Positions 18,537 through 28,004 are shown, counted from the stretch's first letter. The stretch is 64,000 nucleotides of DNA from Crossiella sp. S99.2 (GCF_023094165.1 NZ_JALMDK010000003.1:1-64000), one strand, 5' to 3'. Program-made: numbers and translations. The notes: a model not told the origin generated them from the sequence alone.

Positions 18537-20009
18537 ATGGCCGAGCTGTTCATCGGCGGCAGATGGCTGGACTCCCAACAGGGGGGCCGGCGGGAGATCC
18601 GGTGCCCCGCGGACGGCTCGGTCGTGGCCACCGTGGCCGAGGCGAGCCGCGCGGACACCGAGCTGGCCATCCAGGCCGCGCGCACCGCCTTCGACACCGG
18701 CCCCTGGCCGCGCACCCCGGCCGCCGAACGCGCTCGGCTGCTGCTCCGGGTGGCCGATCTGCTGCAACGGGACAAGGTGGCGCTGGCCCGCGCCGAGTCC
18801 ATGGACACCGGAAAACGTTTGGTCGAGGCCGAGTACGACATCGACGACGTCACCAACACCTTCCGGTACTACGGCTCGATCGGCGCGGGCGAGGCGGGCC
18901 GGGTGGTCGACACCGGCAACCCGGACGCCACCAGCAAGGTCGTCTACGAGCCGGTCGGCGTGTGCGGGCTGATCACCCCGTGGAACTACCCGCTGCTGCA
19001 GACCGCGTGGAAGGTGGCCCCGGCGCTGGTCGCGGGCAACACCTTCGTGCTCAAGCCCAGCGAGCTGACCCCCAGCACCGCGATCATCCTGATGCGCCTG
19101 CTGGTGGAGGCCGGACTGCCGCACGGCGCGGGCAACCTCATCCTCGGCGCGGGCCCCGAGGCGGGCGCGCCGCTGGCCGAACACCCCGATGTGGACCTGG
19201 TGTCCTTCACCGGTGGCCTGTCCACCGGGCAGCGGATCATGGCCACCGCCGCGGGCACGGTCAAGAAGGTCGCGCTGGAACTGGGCGGCAAGAACCCGAA
19301 CATCGTCTTCGCCGACAGCGATTTCGACACCGCGCTGGACTACGCGCTCACCGCGATCTTCCTGCACTCCGGCCAGGTCTGTTCCGCCGGTGCGCGCCTG
19401 ATCATCCAGGAGCAGTGGCACGACCGGTTCGTGGACGCCCTGGTCGAACGGGCGAACAAGATCCGCCTCGGCGGGCCGTTCGACGAACGCGCCGAGACCG
19501 GCCCGCTGATCTCCGCCGCGCACCGGGACAAGGTCGAGGCCTACGTGGCCGCCGGGATCGCCGAGGGCGCGGTGCTGCGCTGCGGCGGCAAACGTCCGGA
19601 GGACCCGGCGCTGGCCGACGGCTACTACTACCCACCGACCATTTTGGACGGTTGCACCTCCGGGATGTCGGTGCTGCGCGAGGAATCCTTCGGTCCGGTG
19701 CTCACGGTGGAGACCTTCACCGACGAGGAAGACGCGATCCGGATCGGCAACGACACCGACTACGGCCTGGCCGGCGCGGTGTGGACCGGTGACGCGGGCC
19801 GGGCCGAGCGGGTGGCCGCGCGACTGCGGCACGGCACCATCTGGATCAACGACTACCACCCGTATCTGCCGCAGGCGGAATGGGGTGGTTTCAAGCGGTC
19901 CGGCATCGGCCGCGAACTAGGCCCGAGCGGACTCAGCGAGTACCGCGAGCCCAAGCACATCTGGCACAACCTTCGGCCGGCGCCACAGAAGTGGTTCTCC
20001 GGCGAGTGA
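18537..20009 (+). CDS. betB: Betaine aldehyde dehydrogenase-like NAD(P)-dependent aldehyde dehydrogenase
   Basis: A 490-aa ALDH of the betaine/aminoaldehyde group that oxidises betaine aldehyde to glycine betaine. Visible family motifs are the cofactor region TPWNYPLLQ (about residue 148), the catalytic Glu in ELGGKNP (about 250) and the catalytic Cys in SGQVCSAG (about 285). A strong AGGAGG lies before ATG 18537. The gene follows the Rieske oxygenase by 34 bp and precedes the permease and the choline dehydrogenase, so the operon holds both oxidation and demethylation steps. Substrate assignment rests on neighbours. Confidence 0.88.
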   Translation: MAELFIGGRWLDSQQGGRREIRCPADGSVVATVAEASRADTELAIQAARTAFDTGPWPRTPAAERARLLLRVADLLQRDKVALARAESMDTGKRLVEAEYDIDDVTNTFRYYGSIGAGEAGRVVDTGNPDATSKVVYEPVGVCGLITPWNYPLLQTAWKVAPALVAGNTFVLKPSELTPSTAIILMRLLVEAGLPHGAGNLILGAGPEAGAPLAEHPDVDLVSFTGGLSTGQRIMATAAGTVKKVALELGGKNPNIVFADSDFDTALDYALTAIFLHSGQVCSAGARLIIQEQWHDRFVDALVERANKIRLGGPFDERAETGPLISAAHRDKVEAYVAAGIAEGAVLRCGGKRPEDPALADGYYYPPTILDGCTSGMSVLREESFGPVLTVETFTDEEDAIRIGNDTDYGLAGAVWTGDAGRAERVAARLRHGTIWINDYHPYLPQAEWGGFKRSGIGRELGPSGLSEYREPKHIWHNLRPAPQKWFSGE

Positions 20010-20077
20010 CCCTGCCCTGGTGAATGACCGGAGGCCCATGCCCGCATCCCCGCTTCCCACCACGCCCGGAGGTTGCC

Positions 20078-21607
20078 ATGACGACCGTCCGCTCCGACGA
20101 TGCTGAACTGCAGGAGTTCGGCTACCGCCAGGAACTGAAGCGCACACTCGGAAACTTCCACACCTTCGCCGCCGGGATCAGCTACATCTCCATCCTGACC
20201 GGCACGTTCCAACTGTTCTACCTGGGTTTCGCCCAGGGCGGCCCGTCCTACTGGTGGTCCTGGCCGATGGTCTTCGCCGGCCAGCTCATGGTGGCGCTCT
20301 GCTTCGCCGAACTGGCCGCGCGCTACCCGATCGCGGGCTCGATCTACAACTGGGCCAAACGGCTCAGCAACCCGCACGTGTCCTGGCTGGCCGGCTGGCT
20401 GATGCTGGCCGCCTCCGCCACCACGGTCTCCGCCACCGCGCTGGCCCTGCAGATCACCTTGCCGCAGATCTGGGACGGCTTCCAGCTGGTGTCGGACAAC
20501 CCGACCAACGCGGTGCTGCTGGCCAGCATCCTGATCGTGTTCACCACCGCGATCAACGCCTGCGGGGTCAAGCTGATGGCCCGGATCAACAGCGCCGGCG
20601 TGCTCATCGAACTGATCGCCGCGGTGATCATGGTGATCGTGCTGGCCGCCTTCGCGGTGCGCGGACCCGAGGTGGTGCTGGAAACCCACGGCACCGGCGA
20701 GGGCCACTCGCTCGGCTACATGGGCGCATTCCTGGCCGCCTCGCTGGCCTCGCTGTATGTGATGTACGGCTTCGACACCGCGGCCTCGCTCGGTGAGGAG
20801 TCGGTGGACCCGACCCGCAACGCGCCCAAATCCATCCTGCGCGCGGTGATCGCCTCCTTCCTCATCGGCGGACTGCTGTTGCTGTTCGCGCTGATGGCGG
20901 TGCGCGACATCAACGCGCCGGAACTCGGCACGGTCGGATTGCAGTACATCGTGCTGGACGTGCTCGGCCCGGTGGTCGGCAAGATCTTCCTGGTCACCGT
21001 GGCCATCGCGATCGTGGTGTGCGTGCTGGCGGTGCACACCGCGGCGATCCGGATGATGTTCGCCATGGCCAGGGACAACAACCTGCCCGGCGGCCAGAAA
21101 CTGGCCAAGGTGAGCGCGCGCTTCCAGACCCCGGTGCTGCCCGCACTGCTGATCGGCGCCTTCGGCATCGCCTTCCTGATGATCAACATCGGTCAGCCGC
21201 AGATTTTCTCGGTGGTCACCAGCATCGCGATCATCCTGATCTACCTGGCCTACCTGCTCGTCACCGTGCCACTGCTGATCGCCCGGTTGCGCGGGCGCTG
21301 GCCACTGGACACAGTGGAGGGTCAGGAACCCCGCTTCGGGCTTGGCAAGTGGGGTTTGCCGATCAACATCGTCGCCGTGCTGTGGGGCGCGGCCATGGTG
21401 GTGAACCTGTTGTGGCCACGACAGGCCATCTACAACCCGAGCCCGCCGTTCCACTGGTACCTGCAGTGGGGCGCGGTCCTGTTCGTCGGGGCGGTCACGC
21501 TCGTCGGCTTCGCGTACTACTGGTTCGTCCAGCGCCACCGCAGCGGGGTGCTGGCCGACCACGCGCACACGCCGACCGAGGCCGCCGCAGTGCCGGAGGT
21601 GCGCTGA
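20078..21607 (+). CDS. APC family amino acid/choline-type permease
   Basis: Membrane protein of 509 aa with about twelve hydrophobic helices, of the APC superfamily (amino acid permease, GABA/choline-type subgroup). The N-terminus has ELKRTLGNFHTFAAG, the usual lead into helix 1. It probably imports choline, betaine or a related quaternary amine; a different amine or amino acid substrate is possible. ATG 20078 follows GGAGG. Its stop overlaps the following GMC oxidoreductase start by one base (TGATG). Confidence 0.87.
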   Translation: MTTVRSDDAELQEFGYRQELKRTLGNFHTFAAGISYISILTGTFQLFYLGFAQGGPSYWWSWPMVFAGQLMVALCFAELAARYPIAGSIYNWAKRLSNPHVSWLAGWLMLAASATTVSATALALQITLPQIWDGFQLVSDNPTNAVLLASILIVFTTAINACGVKLMARINSAGVLIELIAAVIMVIVLAAFAVRGPEVVLETHGTGEGHSLGYMGAFLAASLASLYVMYGFDTAASLGEESVDPTRNAPKSILRAVIASFLIGGLLLLFALMAVRDINAPELGTVGLQYIVLDVLGPVVGKIFLVTVAIAIVVCVLAVHTAAIRMMFAMARDNNLPGGQKLAKVSARFQTPVLPALLIGAFGIAFLMINIGQPQIFSVVTSIAIILIYLAYLLVTVPLLIARLRGRWPLDTVEGQEPRFGLGKWGLPINIVAVLWGAAMVVNLLWPRQAIYNPSPPFHWYLQWGAVLFVGAVTLVGFAYYWFVQRHRSGVLADHAHTPTEAAAVPEVR

Positions 21608-23151
21608 TGGAGGAGTTCGACTACGTCGTCGCGGGCGGCGGCACGGCCGGTGCGGTGGTCGCCGCCCGGCTCTCGGAGAACCCGGATGTCCGGGTCTGCC
21701 TGCTGGAGGCCGGACCGTCCGATGTGGACGATCCGGCGATCCTGCGGCTGGACAAGTGGATGTCGTTGCTGGAGTCCGGCTATGACTGGGACTACCCGGT
21801 CGAACCGCAGTCCACCGGCAACTCCTTCCTCCGGCACGCCCGCGCCAAGGTGCTCGGCGGCTGCTCCTCGCACAACTCCTGCATCGCCTTCTGGGCGCCC
21901 GCGGAGGACCTGGACGAGTGGGCGTCCATGGGCTGCGCCGGCTGGAGCGCGGCCGAGGTTTTCCCGCTGTACCAACGGCTGGAGACCAACGACGCCCCCG
22001 GCGAGCACCACGGCCGCTCCGGCCCGGTCAACATCATGACCGTGCCCGGCGAGGACCCGTGCGGCGCCGCGCTGCTGGAAGCTTGTGCCCAGGCCGGGAT
22101 TCCGACCACACCGTTCAACAGCGGCCGCACCGTGGTCAACGGCGCCAACTGGTTCCAGATCAACTCCACCAAGGAAGGCGTCCGCGCCTCCTCCTCGGTG
22201 TCCTACCTGCACCCGATCATCGGCCGGCGGCCCAACCTGGAGATCCGCACCGGAGTCCGGGTCAAGCGCCTGCTGATCGACGAGCAGAAGCGGTGCACCG
22301 GCGTGGAATACCTGGCCGCGGACGGGCAGCACAGCCTCCAGGCACACGCCCGCCGGGAGGTCGTGGTGAGCTGCGGCTCCATCGACACCCCGAAACTGCT
22401 GATGCTCTCCGGCATCGGCCCGGCCGATCACCTGCGCCGGCACGGAATCGACGTGCTGGTGGACTCGCCGGGGGTGGGGGAGAACCTGCAGGACCACCCC
22501 GAGGGCGTGATCCAGTGGCAGGCGAAGCAGCCGATGACCCAGAAATCCACCCAGTGGTGGGAAATCGGCATCTTCACCACCACCGAGGACGGCCTCGACC
22601 GGCCGGACCTGATGTTCCACTACGGTTCGGTGCCCTTCGACATGAACACGCTGCGGCACGGCTACCCGACCACGGAGAACGGCTTCTGCCTGACTCCCAA
22701 CGTCACCCGCAGCCGATCCCTGGGCACGGTTAGGTTGCGCAGCAGGGATTTCCGGGACAAGCCCATGGTCGACCCACGCTACTTCAGCCACCCGCACGAC
22801 GAACGCGTGATGAACCACGGCCTGCGCCTGGCCCGCAAGATCGTCGACCAGCCCGCCATGTCGGCCTGGGCAGGCCCGGAACTGTTCCCCGGCCCGGACA
22901 ACACCACCGACGAGCAACTGCTCGACTACATCCGCCGCACCCACAACACCGTCTACCACCCCTCCAGCACGGTCCGGATGGGCGCCCCCGGTGACACCCA
23001 GGCCCCACTCGATCCGCAGCTGCGGGTCAAGGGGATCGAGGGCCTGCGGGTGGCGGACGGCTCGGTGATGCCGTTCCTGGTCACCGTCAACCCGTGCATT
23101 ACCACCATGATGATCGGCGAGAAGTGCGCTGACCTGATCAAGGCGGCCTGA
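21607..23151 (+). CDS. betA: GMC family oxidoreductase, choline dehydrogenase-like
   Basis: FAD flavoprotein of 514 aa that oxidises choline (or another primary alcohol) to its aldehyde. The ADP-binding motif GGGTAGAVVAARL is at about residues 9-21, GMC signature 1 is near KVLGGCSSHN, and signature 2 is GSIDTPKLLMLSGIG. The C-terminal active-site His/Asn region reads YHPSSTVRMG and VTVNPCITTMMI. Last gene of the operon, coupled to the permease, followed at once by a 13-bp terminator hairpin. Choline specificity is inferred from the adjacent betaine aldehyde dehydrogenase. Confidence 0.87.
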   Translation: MEEFDYVVAGGGTAGAVVAARLSENPDVRVCLLEAGPSDVDDPAILRLDKWMSLLESGYDWDYPVEPQSTGNSFLRHARAKVLGGCSSHNSCIAFWAPAEDLDEWASMGCAGWSAAEVFPLYQRLETNDAPGEHHGRSGPVNIMTVPGEDPCGAALLEACAQAGIPTTPFNSGRTVVNGANWFQINSTKEGVRASSSVSYLHPIIGRRPNLEIRTGVRVKRLLIDEQKRCTGVEYLAADGQHSLQAHARREVVVSCGSIDTPKLLMLSGIGPADHLRRHGIDVLVDSPGVGENLQDHPEGVIQWQAKQPMTQKSTQWWEIGIFTTTEDGLDRPDLMFHYGSVPFDMNTLRHGYPTTENGFCLTPNVTRSRSLGTVRLRSRDFRDKPMVDPRYFSHPHDERVMNHGLRLARKIVDQPAMSAWAGPELFPGPDNTTDEQLLDYIRRTHNTVYHPSSTVRMGAPGDTQAPLDPQLRVKGIEGLRVADGSVMPFLVTVNPCITTMMIGEKCADLIKAA

Positions 23152-23157
23152 GCGGTA

Positions 23158-23187
23158 AACCGGCGGCGCCCGCAGGCGCCGCCGGTT
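23158..23187 (+). terminator. Strong hairpin at the end of the betaine operon
   Basis: Perfect 13-bp stem: AACCGGCGGCGCC (23158-23170) and GGCGCCGCCGGTT (23175-23187), loop CGCA. It begins 6 nt after the choline dehydrogenase stop codon. No long U-tract follows, as is usual for actinobacterial terminators. Confidence 0.85.
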
Positions 23188-23198
23188 ACCCTGCCCCC

Positions 23199-23705
23199 GT
23201 GATCACCGAACGTCCGGACCCGCCCCGCCAGGGCGACGAACGCGAAACCCTGCGCGTCTACCTGGACTTCCACCGCGCCACCCTGGCCATGAAATGCGCG
23301 GATCTGTCCACAGAGGACCTCCGCCGCCAATCCTCCCCACCCTCGACCCTGTCCCTGCTGGGTCTGGTGCGGCATATGGCCGAGGTCGAACGCACCTGGT
23401 TCCGCCGCGTCATCAACGCCGAGGACATCCCCCTGGTGTGGTCGGACAGCTTCGACTTCCAAGCCGCCTACGACGCCACCGACTGCACCCGGGAGGAGGC
23501 ATTCGCCGCCTGGGAGAACGAAATCGAGCACTCCCGGCGGATCGAACTGGCCGCGGAATCCCTGGAGGTCACCGGCTACCAGCCGCGCTGGGGCGAGCAC
23601 GTGTCGCTGCGGATGATCATGCTGCACATGATCCACGAGTACGCCCGGCACAACGGCCACGCCGACTTCCTGCGCGAGGCCATCGACGGCGTCACCGGCG
23701 CGTGA
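23199..23705 (+). CDS. DinB/DUF664 family protein, putative mycothiol-dependent enzyme
   Basis: A 168-aa helical-bundle protein of the DUF664/DinB_2 group common in actinobacteria. Metal-ligand histidines are visible in LGLVRHMAEVERTWF (about residue 57) and HMIHEYARHNGHADFLRE (about 145-160). Members include mycothiol-dependent transferases and maleylpyruvate-isomerase-like enzymes; the reaction here is unknown. GTG 23199 lies 12 nt after the terminator hairpin; TACCCT (23187-23192) ends 6 nt before it, so it may be transcribed from its own leaderless promoter rather than by read-through. Confidence 0.8.
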   Translation: MITERPDPPRQGDERETLRVYLDFHRATLAMKCADLSTEDLRRQSSPPSTLSLLGLVRHMAEVERTWFRRVINAEDIPLVWSDSFDFQAAYDATDCTREEAFAAWENEIEHSRRIELAAESLEVTGYQPRWGEHVSLRMIMLHMIHEYARHNGHADFLREAIDGVTGA

Positions 23706-23857
23706 TCGCAGCCTGCACATGCGGGATCTGAACAGCGAGTCATCATCACCTGGATGGTGGTACGGCGAGCAGTGGCGTCGGCAATATTGTCTTCGCCAAC
23801 TCTCCGCCACATTTCCTTAGGTGGAGAAGGGGGAAGAAAACTCAATAAGGGGGGACT

Positions 23858-25063
23858 ATGTTCCTACGGGGACGTCCATTGCGGCATGCGCTGAGTTTGG
23901 TGCTTGCTGCTGGTTTTCTTGTTGGCTCCGCAGGGTCTGCGGCAGCCTTGGTTGATCTTGCCGAAAAGGATCGTGGGCAAATCCAGCGATTGCTGACGGT
24001 TTACCTCGCTGACCGGGCGAACCGGGTTACGCAAAGCAGCACGCTTGCGGTACCGAATGACCCGGCCAGGCTGACCTCGGTAACAGTCAGTCGGCTGCTA
24101 GGAGGAAGACTCGCGGCCGAAGCTGCCGAGTTGGATGCCCGGCGCAGTAGATATCTCGAACTTGGCGGCGCCTTCAAGCGCGCTGAGGTGCGAGTTCGCG
24201 ACGTTCTCGTCAACCACCTCGGCGTGGCGGCTGCTGCCGTTACCCTGCTTGAACAGACCCGGCTGCACTATCGGAATCCCAGTAGTGATCAGGCTCCTCA
24301 GCATCTCGACTACACGCTGAGTCACCGTTTCTCCGTTGTACGCGAGCACGGCGCGTGGGTGCTGGATGCTGACTCCGTCAACCTGCCAGGCGGACCGCTT
24401 TCGCCGTTCACCTATGTGGCGCAGGGCCGGGCGACACCGCTGAGCGAGCGGTTGAACACGCGGGCGATTACGGACCAGTCGATGAAGTTGTGGGACCGTT
24501 CCACCTCGGCCGAGCCACCGACCGGCCAAGCCAAACTGGGATATGACTACACCGCCATGGTGAACTACGCCCGGCAGTGGGCGTACGCAAGAAACCCGCA
24601 ATATCCACGGTTTGACAATGACTGTGCGAACTTTGTTTCCCAAGCTTTGCGTGCCGGAGGTTGGGAGATTGCGCTGGACCCATCCTCGGGATATCCGGCA
24701 AGGGATCCGAAGAACTGGTATCATTATCAATCTTCTGCGATTCACTACTGGAGTCGCACGTGGTCTATTTCGCACGAGCTGTACTTCTTCGCTCGTGACG
24801 AATCGCGTCGAGCGACTCCTCTGCGCTATTTTGAGGAACTGTCCATTGGTGATATCTTGCAGGCTGACTGGAATAACGCGGAAGGGCAGCCGGCCCCGGA
24901 CGGGCGTCTTGATCACACAATGATGGTCAGTCGCAAGGAGGGAACCTCTCCGAATCAGATCTTGCTGACATATCACACCGAAGACCGGTTCGATCACCCA
25001 CTTTCCTTGGTGCTGGCGGCCGCGCCGTTGAGTCGGGCGAACTACTACGGCCTCCGGACGTGA
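23858..25063 (+). CDS. Secreted amidase-domain (Amidase_6-like) protein
   Basis: Exported protein of 401 aa with a clear Sec signal peptide ending near 'GSAGSAAA' (residue ~31). The C-terminal half carries a putative amidase/NlpC-like fold with the motif NDCANFVSQALRAGG (Cys at about residue 254) and a later His in DGRLDHTMMVS (about 350), matching a Cys-His catalytic pair. It may act on cell-wall peptides, which is inference. AAGGGGGG precedes the ATG. Base use is distinctly less GC-biased than the flanking genes, with many codons ending in T or A, which suggests transfer or a different expression class. Confidence 0.78.
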   Translation: MFLRGRPLRHALSLVLAAGFLVGSAGSAAALVDLAEKDRGQIQRLLTVYLADRANRVTQSSTLAVPNDPARLTSVTVSRLLGGRLAAEAAELDARRSRYLELGGAFKRAEVRVRDVLVNHLGVAAAAVTLLEQTRLHYRNPSSDQAPQHLDYTLSHRFSVVREHGAWVLDADSVNLPGGPLSPFTYVAQGRATPLSERLNTRAITDQSMKLWDRSTSAEPPTGQAKLGYDYTAMVNYARQWAYARNPQYPRFDNDCANFVSQALRAGGWEIALDPSSGYPARDPKNWYHYQSSAIHYWSRTWSISHELYFFARDESRRATPLRYFEELSIGDILQADWNNAEGQPAPDGRLDHTMMVSRKEGTSPNQILLTYHTEDRFDHPLSLVLAAAPLSRANYYGLRT

Positions 25064-25121
25064 ACAAACCCGGTACCGTGGTCTCACGAAGCATCATGAC
25101 GCATTTCCAGGGTAGGTAGGC

Positions 25122-25784
25122 ATGTCGTTCTCCCGGGTCGGGACTGCTCTTACACTCGTCGCCGTGCTGGCGGCCTGTACGGGTCCCGGCCCGGGAAGCG
25201 AGGCTGATCGGCCCACTCGCACCGTGTCCGAACCGGTCGCCGGTCGCTGGTCTGAGCCCTGGCCCACGGCTGTGGCTGACGTGCCGCCAGTTCCTGATTC
25301 CACCCGTGCGGAATGGCTGGAAGCCCGGCTCCGCGCGGTACTGGAGTCGGTAGTCCGAGTGGCGAAGCTAGCCTCGTCGGTGCAGCGCGTGGGCGGCTCG
25401 GCCAGCTACCAGGTCGGCGCACTGGTAGGCGACGCTGAGGGTGGATTTGGCTCTGTGACGGTGAGTTTCGCCGCGCCGCCGTTTACTCGCGGCACGCCAG
25501 GCTGTCTGCCGCCGGACAAGCAGGTGTGCCGGATCCTCGATCGTCAAGAGGGTGCGGTGGCGCTCACCGATCGCAGCGCCCTCGGCATGGACACGGCGGG
25601 CCTGACTATCTCGGCCGAGCGCTTCAACACCGAGTCCTACCTTGTCGCCAGCGCACGGGCCACCGACCGTGCCGACCCTGCCCGAGCCATCTTCTGGCAT
25701 GGTGGGAAGCCCCTGGGCCGGGTGCCACTAACTGCCGACCAGGTCGTCGATCTGGTGACCAGACCCGAATTCCGGCCGAATTAG
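25122..25784 (+). CDS. Putative lipoprotein of unknown function
   Basis: A 220-aa protein with a signal peptide and lipobox (LAAC at about residues 16-19), then a Pro/Thr-rich linker and a compact C-terminal domain with two cysteines (GCLPPDKQVC) that could form a disulfide. No family recognised. GGTAGG lies just before ATG 25122. It follows the amidase gene by 58 bp in the same direction and shares its slightly lower GC, so the two may form a transferred pair. Function unknown. Confidence 0.68.
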   Translation: MSFSRVGTALTLVAVLAACTGPGPGSEADRPTRTVSEPVAGRWSEPWPTAVADVPPVPDSTRAEWLEARLRAVLESVVRVAKLASSVQRVGGSASYQVGALVGDAEGGFGSVTVSFAAPPFTRGTPGCLPPDKQVCRILDRQEGAVALTDRSALGMDTAGLTISAERFNTESYLVASARATDRADPARAIFWHGGKPLGRVPLTADQVVDLVTRPEFRPN

Positions 25785-25900
25785 GCGCTGACGCCTGACT
25801 GTTCCGGAGCGCTGGCCGATCCGGCATGCCGTGTTCGCCGACGTCGTACCCCGGCTTGGCCGCCACGTGCCGGTGGCCTTGGCCTGACGTGGAGACCGCG

Positions 25901-25941
25901 TGTCAGTTCGGCCAACAGCCCGTACGACAACGGCTAGCACT
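25901..25941. repeat. Degenerate mini-repeat R3
   Basis: A decayed copy of the dispersed unit, with CGGCCAACAGC, CGTACGACAACGGC and the usual spacing but several changes. It lies 20 bp downstream of the stop codon of the serine-hydrolase homologue (25961 on the minus strand), the same 3'-end position as the other copies. Confidence 0.5.
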
Positions 25942-25960
25942 GGCTGCGGGTTTGGGTCGG

Positions 25961-27178
25961 TCAGCGGAACCAGATCCCGCCGTTCACCCGGTGATACCCC
26001 AGCCCCCGGTACGCCGCGTCGATCAACGCCTGACCGCGTTCGTTCACGCCCAGCCCCGGCCCCTGCCGGTTCATCACATACCCGAACGACATCCGCGCCC
26101 CGGGATCGGCGAAGCCGACCGCCCCGCCCATCCCGCAGGCGCCAAACGCCTGCTCCGACCACAGCACCCCCTCCCGGTCCGCGGGCGGCAGATGCCGGTT
26201 GTCGCAAGCCTTGCTGAACCCGAGCGAGTACCGGCTGGGCACCAGCGTCACCGCGTCCAGGGACCCGGCTGAACTCACCGCCCCGGCCCGTGCCACCGCG
26301 GCCCGGTCCAGCAACCGCAACCCGTCCACGCTGCCGCCCACCGCGAGTGGCCGGTACAGCAGGGACAGGCCGCGCGCGTTGGTCAGTCCGCCGGTGCCGC
26401 CCAGCACCGCCGCGCGGGCGGCCCGCGAGTCGGCCTCGCCGGGGGCCAGGTAGCCGCCGTTGTTGAGCAGCACCCGGCCTGCAGGGGAGTCGGGATCGGT
26501 GATGGCGGTCAGCTGCATGGTGGGGATCAGCTCGGACAACTGCGGCTGCGGAACCATCGGCGCGGCCGCCTCGTCCAGATCCGGCGGCAGGGTCAGCCAG
26601 AAGTCCAGATCGAGTGGCCCGGCGAGTTCACGCTCGAAGAACTGGGCCAGGGAGCCGCCGGTGATCCGCCGGACGAGTTCGCCGATGAGGAAGCCGAAGG
26701 TGAAGGCGTGGAAACCGTGCCGGGCGCCCGGGGTCCACAGCGGTTCGGCCGCGGCCAGCCGCTCGGTCATCAGCTCCCAGTTGTAGAAGGCCCCGCGCGG
26801 CAACACCTCCCGCAACCCGGGCAACCCGGCCTGGTGGTCGAGCAGCTGGCCGACGAGCACGGAGTCCTTGCCGCCCTTGCCGAACTCCGGCCAGTACCGG
26901 CTCACCGGGGCGAGCAGGTCGAGCTGACCACGCACCGCGAGCAGGTGTGCGCACAACGCGGTCGCGCCCTGGGTGGCGGTCCAGACGTGGGTGAAGGTGT
27001 AGTCCGTCCAGCGTCTGCCCTGCGCGGGATCGGCCAGCCCGCCCCACAGGTCGACCACGGTCTCCCCGTCCACGGTCAGGTGCACCGAGGCGCCCACCTC
27101 GCCGCGTTCGGCCAGATTGCGCTCGAACTCGGCGCGCACCCCGGCGAAACGCGGGGTGCACAGACCGTGGACCGGCAC
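25961..27178 (-). CDS. Serine beta-lactamase-like (EstB/class C fold) homologue with altered active site
   Basis: A 405-aa protein of the beta-lactamase-related serine hydrolase family (esterase/lactonase subgroup). The fold is recognisable throughout, but the catalytic positions are changed. The S-x-x-K motif, expected near residue 68, reads T-A-T-Q (VWTATQGATAL). The downstream Tyr of the HGYHA-type motif is Phe (HGFHAFTFG). The C-terminal H-x-G-type segment reads FGACGMGG. It is therefore probably not a normal hydrolase; a binding or regulatory role, or loss of function without frame disruption, are alternatives. No signal peptide. ATG 27178. Confidence 0.8.
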   Translation of the reverse strand: MPVHGLCTPRFAGVRAEFERNLAERGEVGASVHLTVDGETVVDLWGGLADPAQGRRWTDYTFTHVWTATQGATALCAHLLAVRGQLDLLAPVSRYWPEFGKGGKDSVLVGQLLDHQAGLPGLREVLPRGAFYNWELMTERLAAAEPLWTPGARHGFHAFTFGFLIGELVRRITGGSLAQFFERELAGPLDLDFWLTLPPDLDEAAAPMVPQPQLSELIPTMQLTAITDPDSPAGRVLLNNGGYLAPGEADSRAARAAVLGGTGGLTNARGLSLLYRPLAVGGSVDGLRLLDRAAVARAGAVSSAGSLDAVTLVPSRYSLGFSKACDNRHLPPADREGVLWSEQAFGACGMGGAVGFADPGARMSFGYVMNRQGPGLGVNERGQALIDAAYRGLGYHRVNGGIWFR

Positions 27179-27386
27179 GGGTGTCCTCCTGGGGCTCGTC
27201 CAGAGCTAGAGGCTTACGTCCTGGAAGCGGGAAAAAGGTCCATACGTGTCCGTACCGCGACGCAAACTTTGCCGATCGGTGTTGCGGCACGCCTGAGAGC
27301 CCGAAAGATGACGGTCCGATCTCGTGCCGCTTTCCCTATGACCCCAACACAAGCGTCCGGGCCATTTCCCCGGTAACACTGGTGCC

Positions 27387-28004
27387 GTGTCCACACCCAC
27401 GCCGTCGATCACCGAGCGCCCCGGCCGTTTCCGCCGGCTGCTCGGCCTGGTGGTGGCGTTGTGTGCGCTCACAATCACCGGTTGTGCGGCGCTGACCGAA
27501 CTGGTGAAACTGAGCCAGCGAATCGAGAAGGCCGGCGTGGAGCAGGTCTCCACGCACCAGTCCACCGAGTCGACTGGGCTCCTCCGGCTGCGCGTCCAGG
27601 CACAGCAGCGGGACCGGCGCGCCGACCCGGAACAGACCGCGCAGAGCATCGCCAAGGTCGTCTGGGACACCTTCCCGCGCCGGATCGACGAGCTGGAGAT
27701 CACCCTCGACGGGATGCTGGTCGCCCGCGCCGACCGGGCTGAGCTGATCGACCGGCTCGGCGAACGCAACCCGGCACTTGAGGAGGACACCGGCGACGGT
27801 GGCCTCGGATCCTGGTTGCTGTTCGCGCTGATCGCCTTCGTGCCGCTGGCACTCGGGGTGATCGGCCTGCTGTGGTGGCAACGCCGCCGGCGCGAGCGCC
27901 GCGCATCCGAGGTGTCGCAGACACCACCACCCTACCCACCCGCGGTGGCCTGGCCGCCGTACCAGGGACCGCCACCCCCGTCCGGAAGGGGACGCACCCA
28001 CTGA
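27387..28004 (+). CDS. Putative membrane lipoprotein of unknown function
   Basis: Protein of 205 aa with a hydrophobic N-terminal segment ending in a lipobox-like ITGC (about residue 32), a charged middle region, a second membrane helix near residues 145-170, a basic stop-transfer stretch (RRRRERR) and a Pro-rich C-terminal tail. This would give a lipid-anchored extracellular domain tied to the membrane twice. No family recognised. GTG 27387; TAACAC (27374-27379) ends 7 nt upstream, consistent with a leaderless transcript. Its stop overlaps the next start (TGATG). Confidence 0.65.
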   Translation: MSTPTPSITERPGRFRRLLGLVVALCALTITGCAALTELVKLSQRIEKAGVEQVSTHQSTESTGLLRLRVQAQQRDRRADPEQTAQSIAKVVWDTFPRRIDELEITLDGMLVARADRAELIDRLGERNPALEEDTGDGGLGSWLLFALIAFVPLALGVIGLLWWQRRRRERRASEVSQTPPPYPPAVAWPPYQGPPPPSGRGRTH

